Origin: Planctomycetaceae bacterium
GTDB lineage: Bacteria; Planctomycetota; UBA1135; GCA-002686595
NCBI GenBank assembly: GCA_011525785.1
Contig: WYBT01000062.1
Coordinates: 124,001-188,000, forward strand
Direction: 5' to 3'
Length of the DNA stretch: 64,000 nt
Positions within the stretch are counted from its first letter, which is position 1, and every line of letters starts with the position of its first letter. The notes under the pieces were generated by a model. The model had not been told where the DNA came from. It was given only the letters and a program-made list of their open reading frames with translations, and ran no database searches. Position numbers and translations under genes: made by a program. Below, in pieces: positions 18,713-26,946 of the stretch.

Positions 18713-19612
18713 TCAGCTCCCGGTCGCGGCGGCGGTCGTGGTGAGCTCGAAGAACAGTTCCTCGAGCGAAACGGGCTGCGGATCGCTCACCAGGCTCGCG
18801 CGGGCGCGCAGGGCGCGTTCGCGGCGCTCGTCGAAGTCCAGCAGCGTCAGTTCGAAGCCTTCGCGCACGCGTTTGGCGCTCAGCACTCCCGCGGCATCGT
18901 CCGCTGCGAAGCTCACGCCGTCGCTCGCGCGAACGAAGCGCTTGTGCACGCGCTCGCGCAGCTCCTCGAGCGGCGCGTCGACGCACAGCGCGCCCCCGTC
19001 CAGGATCCCGATGCGGTCGGCGATGCGCTCGACGTCGGTCAGGATGTGCGAGGAGAACAGCACGCTGCGCCCGTCGCGGCTGACGAGCTCGATCATGGCC
19101 TCGAGGAACTCGCGCCGCATGACGACGTCGAGCCCCATGGCCGGATCGTCGAGCACGAGCACCTTGGGATCCGTGGCCATGGCGAACACCAGGCTCAACT
19201 GCGCCTTCTGGCCGCGCGAGAGCTGCGAAACGCGCGCGTCGCGCGCCAGGCCCAGCCGGCGCAGCGCGTCGTCGACGTACTTGCGGTCGAAGCGCGTGCG
19301 CGTGCCCGCTTCGAACTCGATCGCGCGCGCGACGCTCATCCAGCCGATCAAGGGATGACCTTCAGCGACGTAGCCGACCTCGTCGCGCACGGGGCCGTCG
19401 AGTTGCGCGCTGGGCACGCCCACGAGCGAGCTCGAGCCGCGGTCGGGCTCGAGGAAGCCCAGCAGGATCTTGAGCGCGGTGCTCTTGCCGACTCCGTTGC
19501 GGCCGAGCAGCGCGAACACCTCGCCCTCGCGCACGCGCAGCGACAGCCCGTTCAGCACGTGGCGCCCGCCGAAGGCGCGCCACACATCGTCGAACACGAT
19601 CGCGTCGGTCAT
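18713..19612 (-). CDS. ABC transporter ATP-binding protein
   Basis: This 299-residue nucleotide-binding domain carries Walker A GRNGVGKS (37-44), the signature LSRGQKAQ and Walker B VLVLDDPAMGLD, followed by the switch His (SSHILTDVERIADRI). A C-terminal extension of ~90 residues follows, as in YtrB/CcmA-like ATPases. The start is set at 19612 because its ATG overlaps the TGA of the regulator gene as ATGA, a translational-coupling arrangement. An open frame continues upstream but lies inside the regulator gene. It should power export through the two permeases that follow. Confidence 0.88.
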   Translation of the reverse strand: MTDAIVFDDVWRAFGGRHVLNGLSLRVREGEVFALLGRNGVGKSTALKILLGFLEPDRGSSSLVGVPSAQLDGPVRDEVGYVAEGHPLIGWMSVARAIEFEAGTRTRFDRKYVDDALRRLGLARDARVSQLSRGQKAQLSLVFAMATDPKVLVLDDPAMGLDVVMRREFLEAMIELVSRDGRSVLFSSHILTDVERIADRIGILDGGALCVDAPLEELRERVHKRFVRASDGVSFAADDAAGVLSAKRVREGFELTLLDFDERRERALRARASLVSDPQPVSLEELFFELTTTAAATGS

Positions 19613-20019
19613 GACTTGTCCTCCACGGGCGCGCGAACGGCGGCGCCGCGTTGTTCCAGGCGCGCCTCGACGCGCGCCAGCACCTCGGCGGGCTCGAAGC
19701 CGAGGTGGAAGGCCTCGGTCAGCGCGCGCTCGAGCAACTCGTCGAGTCGGCGCAGGCGCTCGGCCTCGACCAGCGACGGATTGCGCTCCGCCACGAAGCA
19801 CCCCGAGCCCTGGCGGCGCACGATGACCCCGCTCGCCTCGAGCGCGTCGTAGGCGCGCGCGACCGTGTTGGGGTTGATGGCGAGCTCCTTGGCGAGCTCG
19901 CGCACCGAGGGCAGGCGGTCGCCGGGGTTGAGCTCGCCGCGCGCGATCGAGTTCTTCACGCCGAAGGCGATCTGCTCGAAGATCGGCTGGCCGCTGCGGG
20001 GATCGAGGCGTAGGAGCAT
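19609..20019 (-). CDS. GntR-family (YtrA subfamily) transcriptional regulator
   Basis: This is a 136-residue protein. The winged helix is at about 10-75 (LDPRSGQPIFEQIAFGVKNSIARGELNPGDRLPSVRELAKELAINPNTVARAYDALEASGVI). A short dimerising helix (about 80-125) follows, instead of the large effector domains of other GntR proteins; this is the YtrA type. The start is set at ATG 20019 because the family motif begins there. Upstream ATGs at 20055 and 20070 would place the inverted repeat (20027-20051) inside the coding sequence. It is the first gene of the ATPase-permease-permease operon, which it probably represses. Confidence 0.85.
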   Translation of the reverse strand: MLLRLDPRSGQPIFEQIAFGVKNSIARGELNPGDRLPSVRELAKELAINPNTVARAYDALEASGVIVRRQGSGCFVAERNPSLVEAERLRRLDELLERALTEAFHLGFEPAEVLARVEARLEQRGAAVRAPVEDKS

Positions 20020-20026
20020 GTCGTCA

Positions 20027-20051
20027 ACTGTACTAGGACAGACAGTACAGT
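20027..20051. promoter_or_regulatory. Inverted repeat, probable operator of the GntR/YtrA operon
   Basis: Perfect 8-bp arms ACTGTACT and AGTACAGT flank a 9-bp spacer. The repeat ends 7 bp before the regulator's start codon. TGTAC/GTACA-type half-sites at the operon start are typical of YtrA-subfamily autoregulation. There is no Shine-Dalgarno sequence between the repeat and the ATG, so the transcript may have a very short leader and repressor binding would cover the transcription or translation start. Confidence 0.7.
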
Positions 20052-20472
20052 GCATGCAAGCCCCCCGCAAGCCCCGCTAGCGAGAACTTCCGCGACCCAG
20101 GCGACGACGTCCGAGGAGGCACGCACGCGCCGAGCGACTTGCGAAGAAGCGACGTCGACTTCAGGCATGCGATCGAGCTTGTCCGCCGACGTCCGCAGTG
20201 TTCGCACCCGCTTGTGGGTGTCGCGGGCGCGAGCGCCCGGCGTGTCGGCGAGACGTGGAGCGAAGCTGGCGGAACCTCCCAGGATCGACGCAGCTGAGGG
20301 CCGCTAGACGCGACGGCAGCGCTGAAGTCGAGCCCGCGCGTCCGCACTAGGGCGCAGAGTCCGCGCGCGCCCGCCGATGCGGAGTAGAGTCGGCCTCGCG
20401 CCCGGGCGGACGCGCGTCAGGCGGCCTCGCCGGCCGCCGCTCGACTCTCTGTTGTTTTCAACGAGGTGCGAA
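20052..20472. other. Intergenic region between divergent genes
   Basis: Some 420 bp separate the GntR operon from the divergent secreted beta-propeller gene. Apart from the operator at its left end and a GAGGTG ribosome-binding site 7 bp before the ATG at 20473, no gene, repeat or hairpin stands out. Confidence 0.4.
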
Positions 20473-23094
20473 ATGCACACGCGGTCTTTCCTGTTCCTGT
20501 CGGCGGCGGTCTTGCTCGCGACTCGTGCTTCTGCCCAATGCGCGGCCTTCTCTGACGAGTTCGGCGCCCCGGGCGTGAACGGACGCGTCGACGCGCAAGT
20601 CGTGTTCGACGATGGCGCCGGGCCGGCGCTGTTCGTCGGCGGCGACTTCGCGAGCGCGGGGGCGCTGTCCATCGGGCGCCTCGCGAAGTGGGACGGCTCG
20701 AGCTGGTCGGCCCCGCACTTTCCCGCGGGCGAAGGATTCGACTACTACCTCGGCGCTGCGCTCTACGACCTCGAGGTGTTCGACGACGGAAGCGGCTTGT
20801 CGCTGTTCGCGGCCGGAACGTTCACGTCGGTCGAAGGAATCGCGAGCAACTACGTCGCCAAGTGGGACGGATCGACCTGGCATGCGATGACTGGATTGGA
20901 GTACACGTTCGGCGGAGTCCCCGCCGTGCGCGAGTTGCAAGTGTTCGACGACGGCGGCGGACCCGCGCTCTTCGCCGCGGGGAACTTCAGTTCGGTCAAC
21001 GGCGTCAACGCGCAGGGACTGGCGAAGTGGAACGGCGCGAGCTGGTCGGCCGTCGGCGGCGGGTTGGGCAGCGAGGGCATCGTGATGGAGGTCTTCGACG
21101 ACGGCGGCGGCGCCGCGCTCTACATCGGCCACGCCTTCGGCATCACGCGCTGGAACGGCACGAGCTTCTCATCGGTCGGCGGCGGCGTGGACGACTGGGT
21201 GGCGTCGCTCGCGGTGTTCGACGACGGGACTGGCCCCGCGCTCTACGTCGGAGGTCAGTTCGACCACGCGGGCGGCATCGTTGCGCCGCACATCGCCAAG
21301 TGGGACAGCACCGGGTGGTCGAGCGTCGGAGTGCTCGCTCCCATGAATCCGCAGGACTTGCTTGCGTTCGACGACGGCAGCGGGCCCGCGCTGTTCGCCG
21401 CATGCAGGTCCTTCAGCGGCGTGCCCGTCGGCGGTCCAATCGCGCAGAAGCTTGTCGGTGGCATGTGGACCGATGTTTCCGGCGGGAGCAACGAGTACGC
21501 CGCGGGCTACGACTTGTGCGCGTGGGACGACGGTTCGGGCGCCGGGCCGCAGCTGTACATGGGCGGCTTCTTCTCGCGCATTGGCCAGTCGCGCATGGAC
21601 GGCGTCGCCAAGCTCGAAGGCGGCGCGTGGACGCCGCTCGAGCTTCACCACGGCAAGGTCGACGAGATCGATGCGTTGGCCGCGCACGACGATGGCGCCG
21701 GGCTGGCGCTCTTCAGCGATAGCGGCGACTACATCAACGACCGTGTCGAGCGCTGGGACGGCGCGGCCTGGACGCAGGTCGGAGCGCCCTTCGGCGGCGA
21801 CGTGAGGGTTCTGCGCTCCTACGGCGGCGCGCTCTACGCGGGCGGCACGTTCGACACCGTCGGCGGCGCGCCGATCGCCGCGCTGGCGCGCTTCAACGGC
21901 GGTGCTTGGGAGGCGCTCGGATCTGGCCTCGGCGGCAGCCTGTCCGAAGTCCACGACTTGATGGAGTTCGACTTCGGCGCCGGTCCGGTGCTGGTGGTCG
22001 GCGGCAAGTTCACTTCGGCCGGCGGTAACACGAACTGCAAGCGCATCGCCACCTGGGACGGAACGAACTGGGGCGCGCTGGGGAGCGGGTTCAATCACAT
22101 CGTGCGCTCGCTCGCCGCGTTCGACGACGGCGGCGGGCCCAGGCTCTACGCCGGCGGCAGGTTCGCGTCTTCGGGAGGCGCTGCGGTTGCGCACATCGCG
22201 CGTTGGAACGGCGCTGCCTGGGAAGCACTGGGCCAGGGTGCAAACGACATCGTCGACGACATGGTCGTGTACGACGACGGCGGCGGCGCGAAGCTCTACT
22301 GCGTCGGCGATTTCACCAGCGCGGGCGGTCAGGTTGCCTACCAGATCGCGCGTTGGGATGGACTCGCCTGGTCGCCGATGCCCGGCGGCGGCTCGATCGG
22401 GCCGATCCGCACGGCGGCGGTGTTCGACGACGGCGCGGGCGAAGCACTTTTCATCGGCGGGCCGTTCATCGGCATCGGCGGGACGCCGATTCGCCATCTC
22501 GCGCGCTGGAACGGCGCCGCCTGGACCGAAGTGGCCGGCGGAGTCACCGCGGCGGTGAACAACCTGCTGGTGTTCGATCGCGCCCGCGCTTCGGACTCGC
22601 TGTTCGTGGCGGGCGACTTCTCGTTCGCGGGCGAGGCGCCGTCGATCGGCATCGCAGAGCTTGCGTTCACGTGTCCGTGTCCGCCCAACACGTACTGCGC
22701 GCCGAAGATGAACAGCCAGGGCTGTGCGCCGTCGATCTTCGCCACAGGCGCGAGCTCGTTCGCCGCGAACAACTTCCGCGTCAAGGCTGCGAACGTGCTC
22801 AACAACAAGAACGGGCGTTTGTTCTGGGGCTTCGGACCCAGGAGTTCGCCCTTCCAGGGCGGCACGCTGTGCGTGGCGCCGCCGACGATCCGTACGCCGG
22901 TGCAGGACAGCGACGGCAACGCCCCGCCCGACGATTGCAGCGGAACGTACTCGTTCCACTTCAGCGCCAGCTACATGACCGCGCAGGGACTGGCGCCCGG
23001 AGATCGCGTCTACTGCCAGTACTGGTCGCGGGATCCGGCCAGCGCGAGCGCGACCGGCTTGACCGACGCGCTGGCCTTCCTGGTGTGCCCATAA
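20473..23094 (+). CDS. Secreted beta-propeller-like repeat protein with shared C-terminal domain
   Basis: The 873-residue product starts with a signal peptide (MHTRSFLFLSAAVLLATRASAQ). About a dozen repeats of ~55-65 residues follow, of the form VFDDG.GPALF(V/A)GG.F.SAGG....IA.W.G..W...G. These are typical of exported beta-propeller proteins. The final ~115 residues are the domain shared with other secreted proteins in the window (NTYCAPKMNSQGCAPSIFATG, FWGFGPRSSPFQGG, YCQYWSRDPAS, GLTDALAF). The start at ATG 20473 is chosen for the signal peptide and GAGGTG; the frame is open further upstream but reads as basic non-coding sequence. It has no catalytic motif and is probably a surface or adhesion protein. 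Confidence 0.85.
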   Translation: MHTRSFLFLSAAVLLATRASAQCAAFSDEFGAPGVNGRVDAQVVFDDGAGPALFVGGDFASAGALSIGRLAKWDGSSWSAPHFPAGEGFDYYLGAALYDLEVFDDGSGLSLFAAGTFTSVEGIASNYVAKWDGSTWHAMTGLEYTFGGVPAVRELQVFDDGGGPALFAAGNFSSVNGVNAQGLAKWNGASWSAVGGGLGSEGIVMEVFDDGGGAALYIGHAFGITRWNGTSFSSVGGGVDDWVASLAVFDDGTGPALYVGGQFDHAGGIVAPHIAKWDSTGWSSVGVLAPMNPQDLLAFDDGSGPALFAACRSFSGVPVGGPIAQKLVGGMWTDVSGGSNEYAAGYDLCAWDDGSGAGPQLYMGGFFSRIGQSRMDGVAKLEGGAWTPLELHHGKVDEIDALAAHDDGAGLALFSDSGDYINDRVERWDGAAWTQVGAPFGGDVRVLRSYGGALYAGGTFDTVGGAPIAALARFNGGAWEALGSGLGGSLSEVHDLMEFDFGAGPVLVVGGKFTSAGGNTNCKRIATWDGTNWGALGSGFNHIVRSLAAFDDGGGPRLYAGGRFASSGGAAVAHIARWNGAAWEALGQGANDIVDDMVVYDDGGGAKLYCVGDFTSAGGQVAYQIARWDGLAWSPMPGGGSIGPIRTAAVFDDGAGEALFIGGPFIGIGGTPIRHLARWNGAAWTEVAGGVTAAVNNLLVFDRARASDSLFVAGDFSFAGEAPSIGIAELAFTCPCPPNTYCAPKMNSQGCAPSIFATGASSFAANNFRVKAANVLNNKNGRLFWGFGPRSSPFQGGTLCVAPPTIRTPVQDSDGNAPPDDCSGTYSFHFSASYMTAQGLAPGDRVYCQYWSRDPASASATGLTDALAFLVCP

Positions 23095-23113
23095 TTTTTG
23101 AGCGCGAGTCATA

Positions 23114-23186
23114 GGCGGGACGGGCGCCGTGCATCCATCTGCGTTCGAAACGCGGGTCGGACGGGCACGGCGCTTGTTTTCCCGCC
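23114..23186. terminator. Nested inverted repeats followed by T-rich stretch
   Basis: Three inverted repeats are nested: an outer GGCGGGA / TCCCGCC, a middle GCGCCGTGC / GCACGGCGC and an inner GCGTT / AACGC. TTGTTTT follows the middle arm. The structure lies 20 bp after the stop of the secreted protein gene and is a plausible transcription terminator. Confidence 0.55.
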
Positions 23187-23285
23187 GGCGCGACGCGAGA
23201 AGAGACGGCTCGGCGCGGTTCACGCCGCTAGGGTGCTTGTGTCGAAGCACTTCAGCCTCGTCTCCCGCCTCTGCCCCTCCTCGCG

Positions 23286-24359
23286 ATGAAGCTCAAAGTC
23301 CTGATCGGTGCGCTGGTGTGGACGCTGCTCGTCAGCGTCGCGCACGTTCACCTGAACTACGGCTTCGACCAGGTGCGCGAGATCGTGCGCGAGTGGCTGG
23401 GCTACAAGCGCAAGACGCTCGAGGTCGGCTTCATCCCGGTCACATGACACCTGACCTGCCCGGTCACCAGTTGGGTGACCACGCACAGTGAGACGGGCTC
23501 GGTGTTCGCGAGCCGCAAGTTCAGCGAGTTCGCGACCATCAAGGAGTCGCTGATCGCGCGGCGCATGGACGCGAGCTTCATCCTCGCGCCGCTGGCGATG
23601 CAGCTGGTGGCCAGCGGCGTGCCGATCAAGATCGTGTACCTCGGGCACCGCGACGGAACGACGCTGATGGTCGCGAAGGACTCGCCCGTCACGGACTTCG
23701 CCGGCTTGCGCGGCAAGAAGATCGCCATCCCCAATCGCTTCTCGAATCAGAACGTGCTCATGCACCGCATGATGAAGAAGTGGGGGATGAGCTTCGACTC
23801 GATCAAGCTCGTGGAACTGCCGCCGCCCGAGCACCCCACCGCGCTCGCCTCGGGTTCGATCGACGGGTACATCGTCGGCGAGCCGTTCCCGGCGCAGGCG
23901 GAGCTCGACGGCATCGGCCGGCCCTTGTACTTCACCAAGGACATGTGGCCGGGCTTCATCTCGTGCGTGCTCGTCGTGCGCCAGGAATTGATCGACGAGC
24001 AGCGCGAGCTCGTTCAAGAGCTGGTCGATGGCATCGCCAAGAGCGGCAAGTGGCTCGACGAGGCGCTCGAGCACCGCATGGACGCGGCCGAGATCGTCGG
24101 CAAGCACTTCTACTTCCAGGATCCCGAGCTCTTGAAGTTCGTGCTCTCCAAGCCGCCTGACCGCGTGAAGTACACCAGCCTCGCGCCGCTGAAGAAGGAC
24201 TTCGACGAGATCATGGAGCTGGCGGTCGAGATGGGCGTGCTTAAGGAGCGCCTGGAGTTCGAGCAGTACGTCGACACGAGCTTCGTCGCGCCGCTCGAGA
24301 CGCTGGACTGGGGTTTCGAGTCGTTGCCGCAGCCGACGGCGGAGGCGCCGGCCAAATGA
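23286..24359 (+). CDS. ABC transporter substrate-binding protein with in-frame UGA; candidate selenoprotein
   Basis: One frame runs from ATG 23286 to TGA 24357-24359 (357 residues). Its only internal stop is TGA at 23445-23447, codon 54. The 53 codons before it give a signal anchor (LIGALVWTLLVSVAHVHL) and the start of an SsuA/NrtA-like fold (TLEVGFIPVT). The codons after it continue without a gap (HLTCPVTSW, then GSVFASRKFSEF, VKIVYLGHRDGTTL, IPNRFSNQNVL, IVGEPFPAQAE, WPGFISCVLVV). From memory of the family, homologues have Cys here (VTCHLTCPV), so UGA replaces a Cys in a C-x3-C pair. A hairpin with SECIS-like geometry follows at 23462. Selenocysteine is one reading; a TGC-to-TGA mutation or consensus error is the other. 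Starting at GTG 23475 would remove the first strand of the fold and the signal sequence. The next gene overlaps as ATGA. Confidence 0.7.
23462..23480 (+). promoter_or_regulatory. SECIS-like hairpin downstream of in-frame UGA
   Basis: A perfect 7-bp stem GGTCACC-AGTTG-GGTGACC has a 5-nt loop. Its base begins 14 nt after the UGA and its loop 21 nt after it, inside the 16-37 nt window described for bacterial SECIS elements. The loop has G as its second base followed by U. E. coli fdhF has a 17-nt upper hairpin 11 nt after UGA, also bounded by GGU and ACC. The two VT codon pairs in VTSWVT make part of the stem likely by chance, so this alone is not proof. Confidence 0.5.
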
Positions 24360-25180
24360 GTTTGGCGATCGCGCTCGTCGTCGCTGCGCTTGTGGGCCTG
24401 CGGCTCGCCAGCAGGTGGAGCCTGGGCGCGCGCCGCTGGCTGATGCCCGTCTGTGTCGCCGCTCTCGGAGTCGCGCTGTGGCACGGCGCCTGCGCGCTCA
24501 CGCAGACCAAGATCTTCCCGACGCCGCTGGAGAGCTTCGGCGCGATCTTCGAGTTGGGGCGCACCTCGCGCCTGTGGAACGACGTCGTCGCGAGCCTGTT
24601 CCGCGTCACCTGGGGCTTTGGGCTGGCGGCCGCGGTCGGCATCCCGCTCGGACTGTGGATCGGCTGGTCGTCGCGCTCGTTCCTGGCGCTCAATCCGCTC
24701 GTGCAGGCGCTGCGACCGATCTCGCCCATCGCCTGGATCCCGATCGCGATCCTGTGGTTCGGCATCGGCGACTTGTCCGCGATCTTCCTGATCTTCCTGG
24801 CCTCGATCTTCCCGATCGTGGTGGGCACGACGGCGGCGGTGCAGAACATCCCGCAGGTCTACGTGCGCTCCGCCGCGAACTTCGGACTCGCAGGCTTCGA
24901 CCTGGTTCGGCGCGTGGTGCTCCCGGCGGCCATGCCGCAGATCATCACCTCGCTGCGCATCGCGCTGGGCGTGGCTTGGCTCGTGATCGTCGCCGCTGAA
25001 ATGGTCGGCATGCAGTCGGGCCTCGGCTACCTGGTCAGCGACGCGCGCAACATGGGCAAGCGCTACGACCTGGTGGTTGCGGCCATGATCCTGATCGGCT
25101 TGATCGGCATCGTGCTCGACGTGCTCGTGCGCCGGCTCGAGCAGTTCGACGAAGTGCGCTGGGGGTTCGCCAAGCGATGA
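24356..25180 (+). CDS. ABC transporter permease (SsuC/TauC/NrtB-like)
   Basis: The 274-residue membrane protein has about seven hydrophobic segments. It carries the permease motif region FGLAGFDLVRRVVLPAAMPQIITSLRIALGVAWLVIVAAEMVG, which contains the EAA-loop pattern that docks the ATPase. The family imports sulfonates, nitrate, taurine, bicarbonate or pyrimidine precursors; the ligand is not predictable. Its ATG overlaps the stop of the binding-protein gene (ATGA), which fits one transcript and supports the idea that the upstream gene is still translated to its end. Confidence 0.88.
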   Translation: MSLAIALVVAALVGLRLASRWSLGARRWLMPVCVAALGVALWHGACALTQTKIFPTPLESFGAIFELGRTSRLWNDVVASLFRVTWGFGLAAAVGIPLGLWIGWSSRSFLALNPLVQALRPISPIAWIPIAILWFGIGDLSAIFLIFLASIFPIVVGTTAAVQNIPQVYVRSAANFGLAGFDLVRRVVLPAAMPQIITSLRIALGVAWLVIVAAEMVGMQSGLGYLVSDARNMGKRYDLVVAAMILIGLIGIVLDVLVRRLEQFDEVRWGFAKR

Positions 25181-25944
25181 ACGCCGCGAAGCCCAAGCCG
25201 AAAGTCGTGTTCGAGGCCGTCGCCAAGGATTTCGAGCGTCGCGGCGAAGCGCTGCGCGTGCTCGATCCGATCGATCTGGTCGTGCGCGAAGGCGAGTTCG
25301 TGTGCCTGCTGGGGCCCTCGGGCTGCGGCAAGTCGACCCTGCTCAGCATCGCCGGCGGGTTCGAGCCGCCGACCGCGGGCCGCGTGCTGATCGACGGCGA
25401 GCCGGTCAGCGCGCCGTCGCCGCGGCGCGTGTTCGTGTTCCAGGAGTACGGGATCTTCCCGTGGGCCTCGGTGTGGGACAACGTCGCGCTCGGGTTGCGC
25501 GCGCTCTCCAAGGAGCAGCAGTACGAGCGGATCCAGGCCACGATCGACCTGGTCGGGCTCACGGGCTTCGAGAAGAGCTACCCGATGGAGCTCTCCGGCG
25601 GCATGAAGCAGCGCGTCGGCGTCGCGCGCGCGCTGGCCGTTGCGCCCGACGTGATCTACATGGACGAGCCCTTCGGCGCGCTCGATTCGCTCACGCGCCT
25701 GACGATGCGCGCCGAACTGATCCGCATCTGGCAGACGCGCCGGCCCACGATCCTGTTCGTGACGCACGACGTCGACGAGTCGATTCAGCTCGCCGACCGC
25801 GTCGTGGTCTTCTCTCCGCGGCCCGGCCGCATCGCCGGCATCGTCGAGGTCGGCTTGCCGCACCCGCGCGACCTGGGCTCTTCGCGTTACGGCGAGATCA
25901 AGAACGAGCTGTACGAGCTGCTCGGCGTGCGCCACGCGATCTGA
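25177..25944 (+). CDS. ABC transporter ATP-binding protein (SsuB/TauB/NrtD-like)
   Basis: The 255-residue ATPase has Walker A GPSGCGKS, Q-loop VFQEYGIFPW, signature LSGGMKQR, Walker B VIYMDEPFGALD and switch FVTHDVDESIQLADR. All are intact. It overlaps the permease gene by ATGA, completing a compact binding protein-permease-ATPase import operon (23286-25944). The next gene starts 43 bp later and is of a different functional class. Confidence 0.9.
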   Translation: MNAAKPKPKVVFEAVAKDFERRGEALRVLDPIDLVVREGEFVCLLGPSGCGKSTLLSIAGGFEPPTAGRVLIDGEPVSAPSPRRVFVFQEYGIFPWASVWDNVALGLRALSKEQQYERIQATIDLVGLTGFEKSYPMELSGGMKQRVGVARALAVAPDVIYMDEPFGALDSLTRLTMRAELIRIWQTRRPTILFVTHDVDESIQLADRVVVFSPRPGRIAGIVEVGLPHPRDLGSSRYGEIKNELYELLGVRHAI

Positions 25945-25987
25945 CGCGCATCGGGTTCGCGCGCGGCGGGCCTATCCTGGTCGGCCG

Positions 25988-26632
25988 ATGAGCGAGAGGC
26001 CGCCGATCCTGCTGTTCTGCAACCTGCGCTTCGGCGCAGCGGTGCTCGAAGAGCTCGCGCGCAGCCCGGGGCAGAGGCGGCGCATTCTCGTCCTGTCGCA
26101 GCGCAAGACGCCGCGCGGACTCGCAGCACTGCGCGCCGCATGGCGACGAGCGCGGCTGCGGCTGCGCACGGGGATGGAAGTGTGGGCGGTGGCCGACGTC
26201 AACGACGCGCGCTTCCTCGAGCGCGTGCCGCAGGGCGCCGACGGACTCGTCGCCGGCTTCAACCAGATCTTCAAACCCGCCGCGATCGCGCGCTTTGCGA
26301 GCCTGGTGAACGTGCATCCGTCGCTGCTGCCGTTCTACCGCGGTCCGACGCCGTCGCACTGGGTGCTCGAGCGCGGCGAGCAGCGCACCGGCTTCACGCT
26401 GCACCGCGTGGTCGAAGCGATCGACGCGGGCGAGATCCTGGCGCAGGGCGTGGTCGAGGTCGCGGGCGCGCGCACGGCCGATGAGCTCGACCAGCGCATC
26501 TCGCGCGCCGCGGCCCCGGTGGCGCGGTGCTGGCTCGAGCAACTCGAGTCGCGCGTTCCGTGGACTCCATCGCGCGTCGACGCGCGCGAGCACTACCACT
26601 CGCCGGTGGATTACCTGACGTTCCCGCGTTGA
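25988..26632 (+). CDS. Formyltransferase-family protein
   Basis: The 214-residue protein has the formyl-transferase core. FNQIFKPAAIARFASLVNVHPSLLPFYRGP includes the catalytic Asn108 and His110, and VVEAIDAGEIL includes Asp146, matching the N-H-D triad of GART and methionyl-tRNA formyltransferase. It is shorter than Fmt (about 310) and lacks the tRNA-binding C-terminal domain, so it more likely formylates a small molecule or amino sugar. Next to a carrier protein, ketosynthase and GNAT/FemAB genes, a role in glycolipid or amino-sugar modification is plausible but inferred. Confidence 0.8.
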   Translation: MSERPPILLFCNLRFGAAVLEELARSPGQRRRILVLSQRKTPRGLAALRAAWRRARLRLRTGMEVWAVADVNDARFLERVPQGADGLVAGFNQIFKPAAIARFASLVNVHPSLLPFYRGPTPSHWVLERGEQRTGFTLHRVVEAIDAGEILAQGVVEVAGARTADELDQRISRAAAPVARCWLEQLESRVPWTPSRVDAREHYHSPVDYLTFPR

Positions 26633-26653
26633 GAGCGACGCGCGTCGCGCGGC

Positions 26654-26908
26654 TCAGCCCTTGGCCGCCACCGTCTGCTCGTCGATGTAGCGCGCGAAGT
26701 CCGCCAGCGACGAGAGCTTGCGCTCCGCGATCACTTCGTCAGAGATCGCCACGCCCAGGGCCTCTTCGACCGAGAACAGGAAGTTGATCACGTCCAGCGA
26801 ATCGAGGCCGAGCGATTTGGGCGTCGACTGCGCCGTCGGAGGCGCGCTGGGGTGGAACTTCTCGTTCAGGAGCGCGGCGAGTTTTTGGACGGTGGGGGAG
26901 GTCGTCAT
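26654..26908 (-). CDS. Acyl carrier protein
   Basis: The 84-residue acidic protein has the phosphopantetheine motif GLDSLD (Ser37) and the typical four-helix pattern (VQKLAALLNEKF, DVINFLFSVEEALGVAISDEVI, LADFARYIDEQTV). It lies directly downstream of a ketosynthase III gene. An alternative GTG at 26950 overlaps the ketosynthase stop (GTGA) and would add 14 residues; the ATG fits the usual carrier-protein length better. It is probably a dedicated carrier for the neighbouring ketosynthase rather than the housekeeping ACP. Confidence 0.88.
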   Translation of the reverse strand: MTTSPTVQKLAALLNEKFHPSAPPTAQSTPKSLGLDSLDVINFLFSVEEALGVAISDEVIAERKLSSLADFARYIDEQTVAAKG

Positions 26909-26946
26909 CGCGTCGGGTCCCTCGAGCGCGGACTTGGAGGATGCGC

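Noticed and set aside
23475..24359. Starting the binding-protein gene at GTG 23475
   Set aside because: It would lack a signal sequence and the first strand of the fold, which lie in the same frame just upstream of the TGA.
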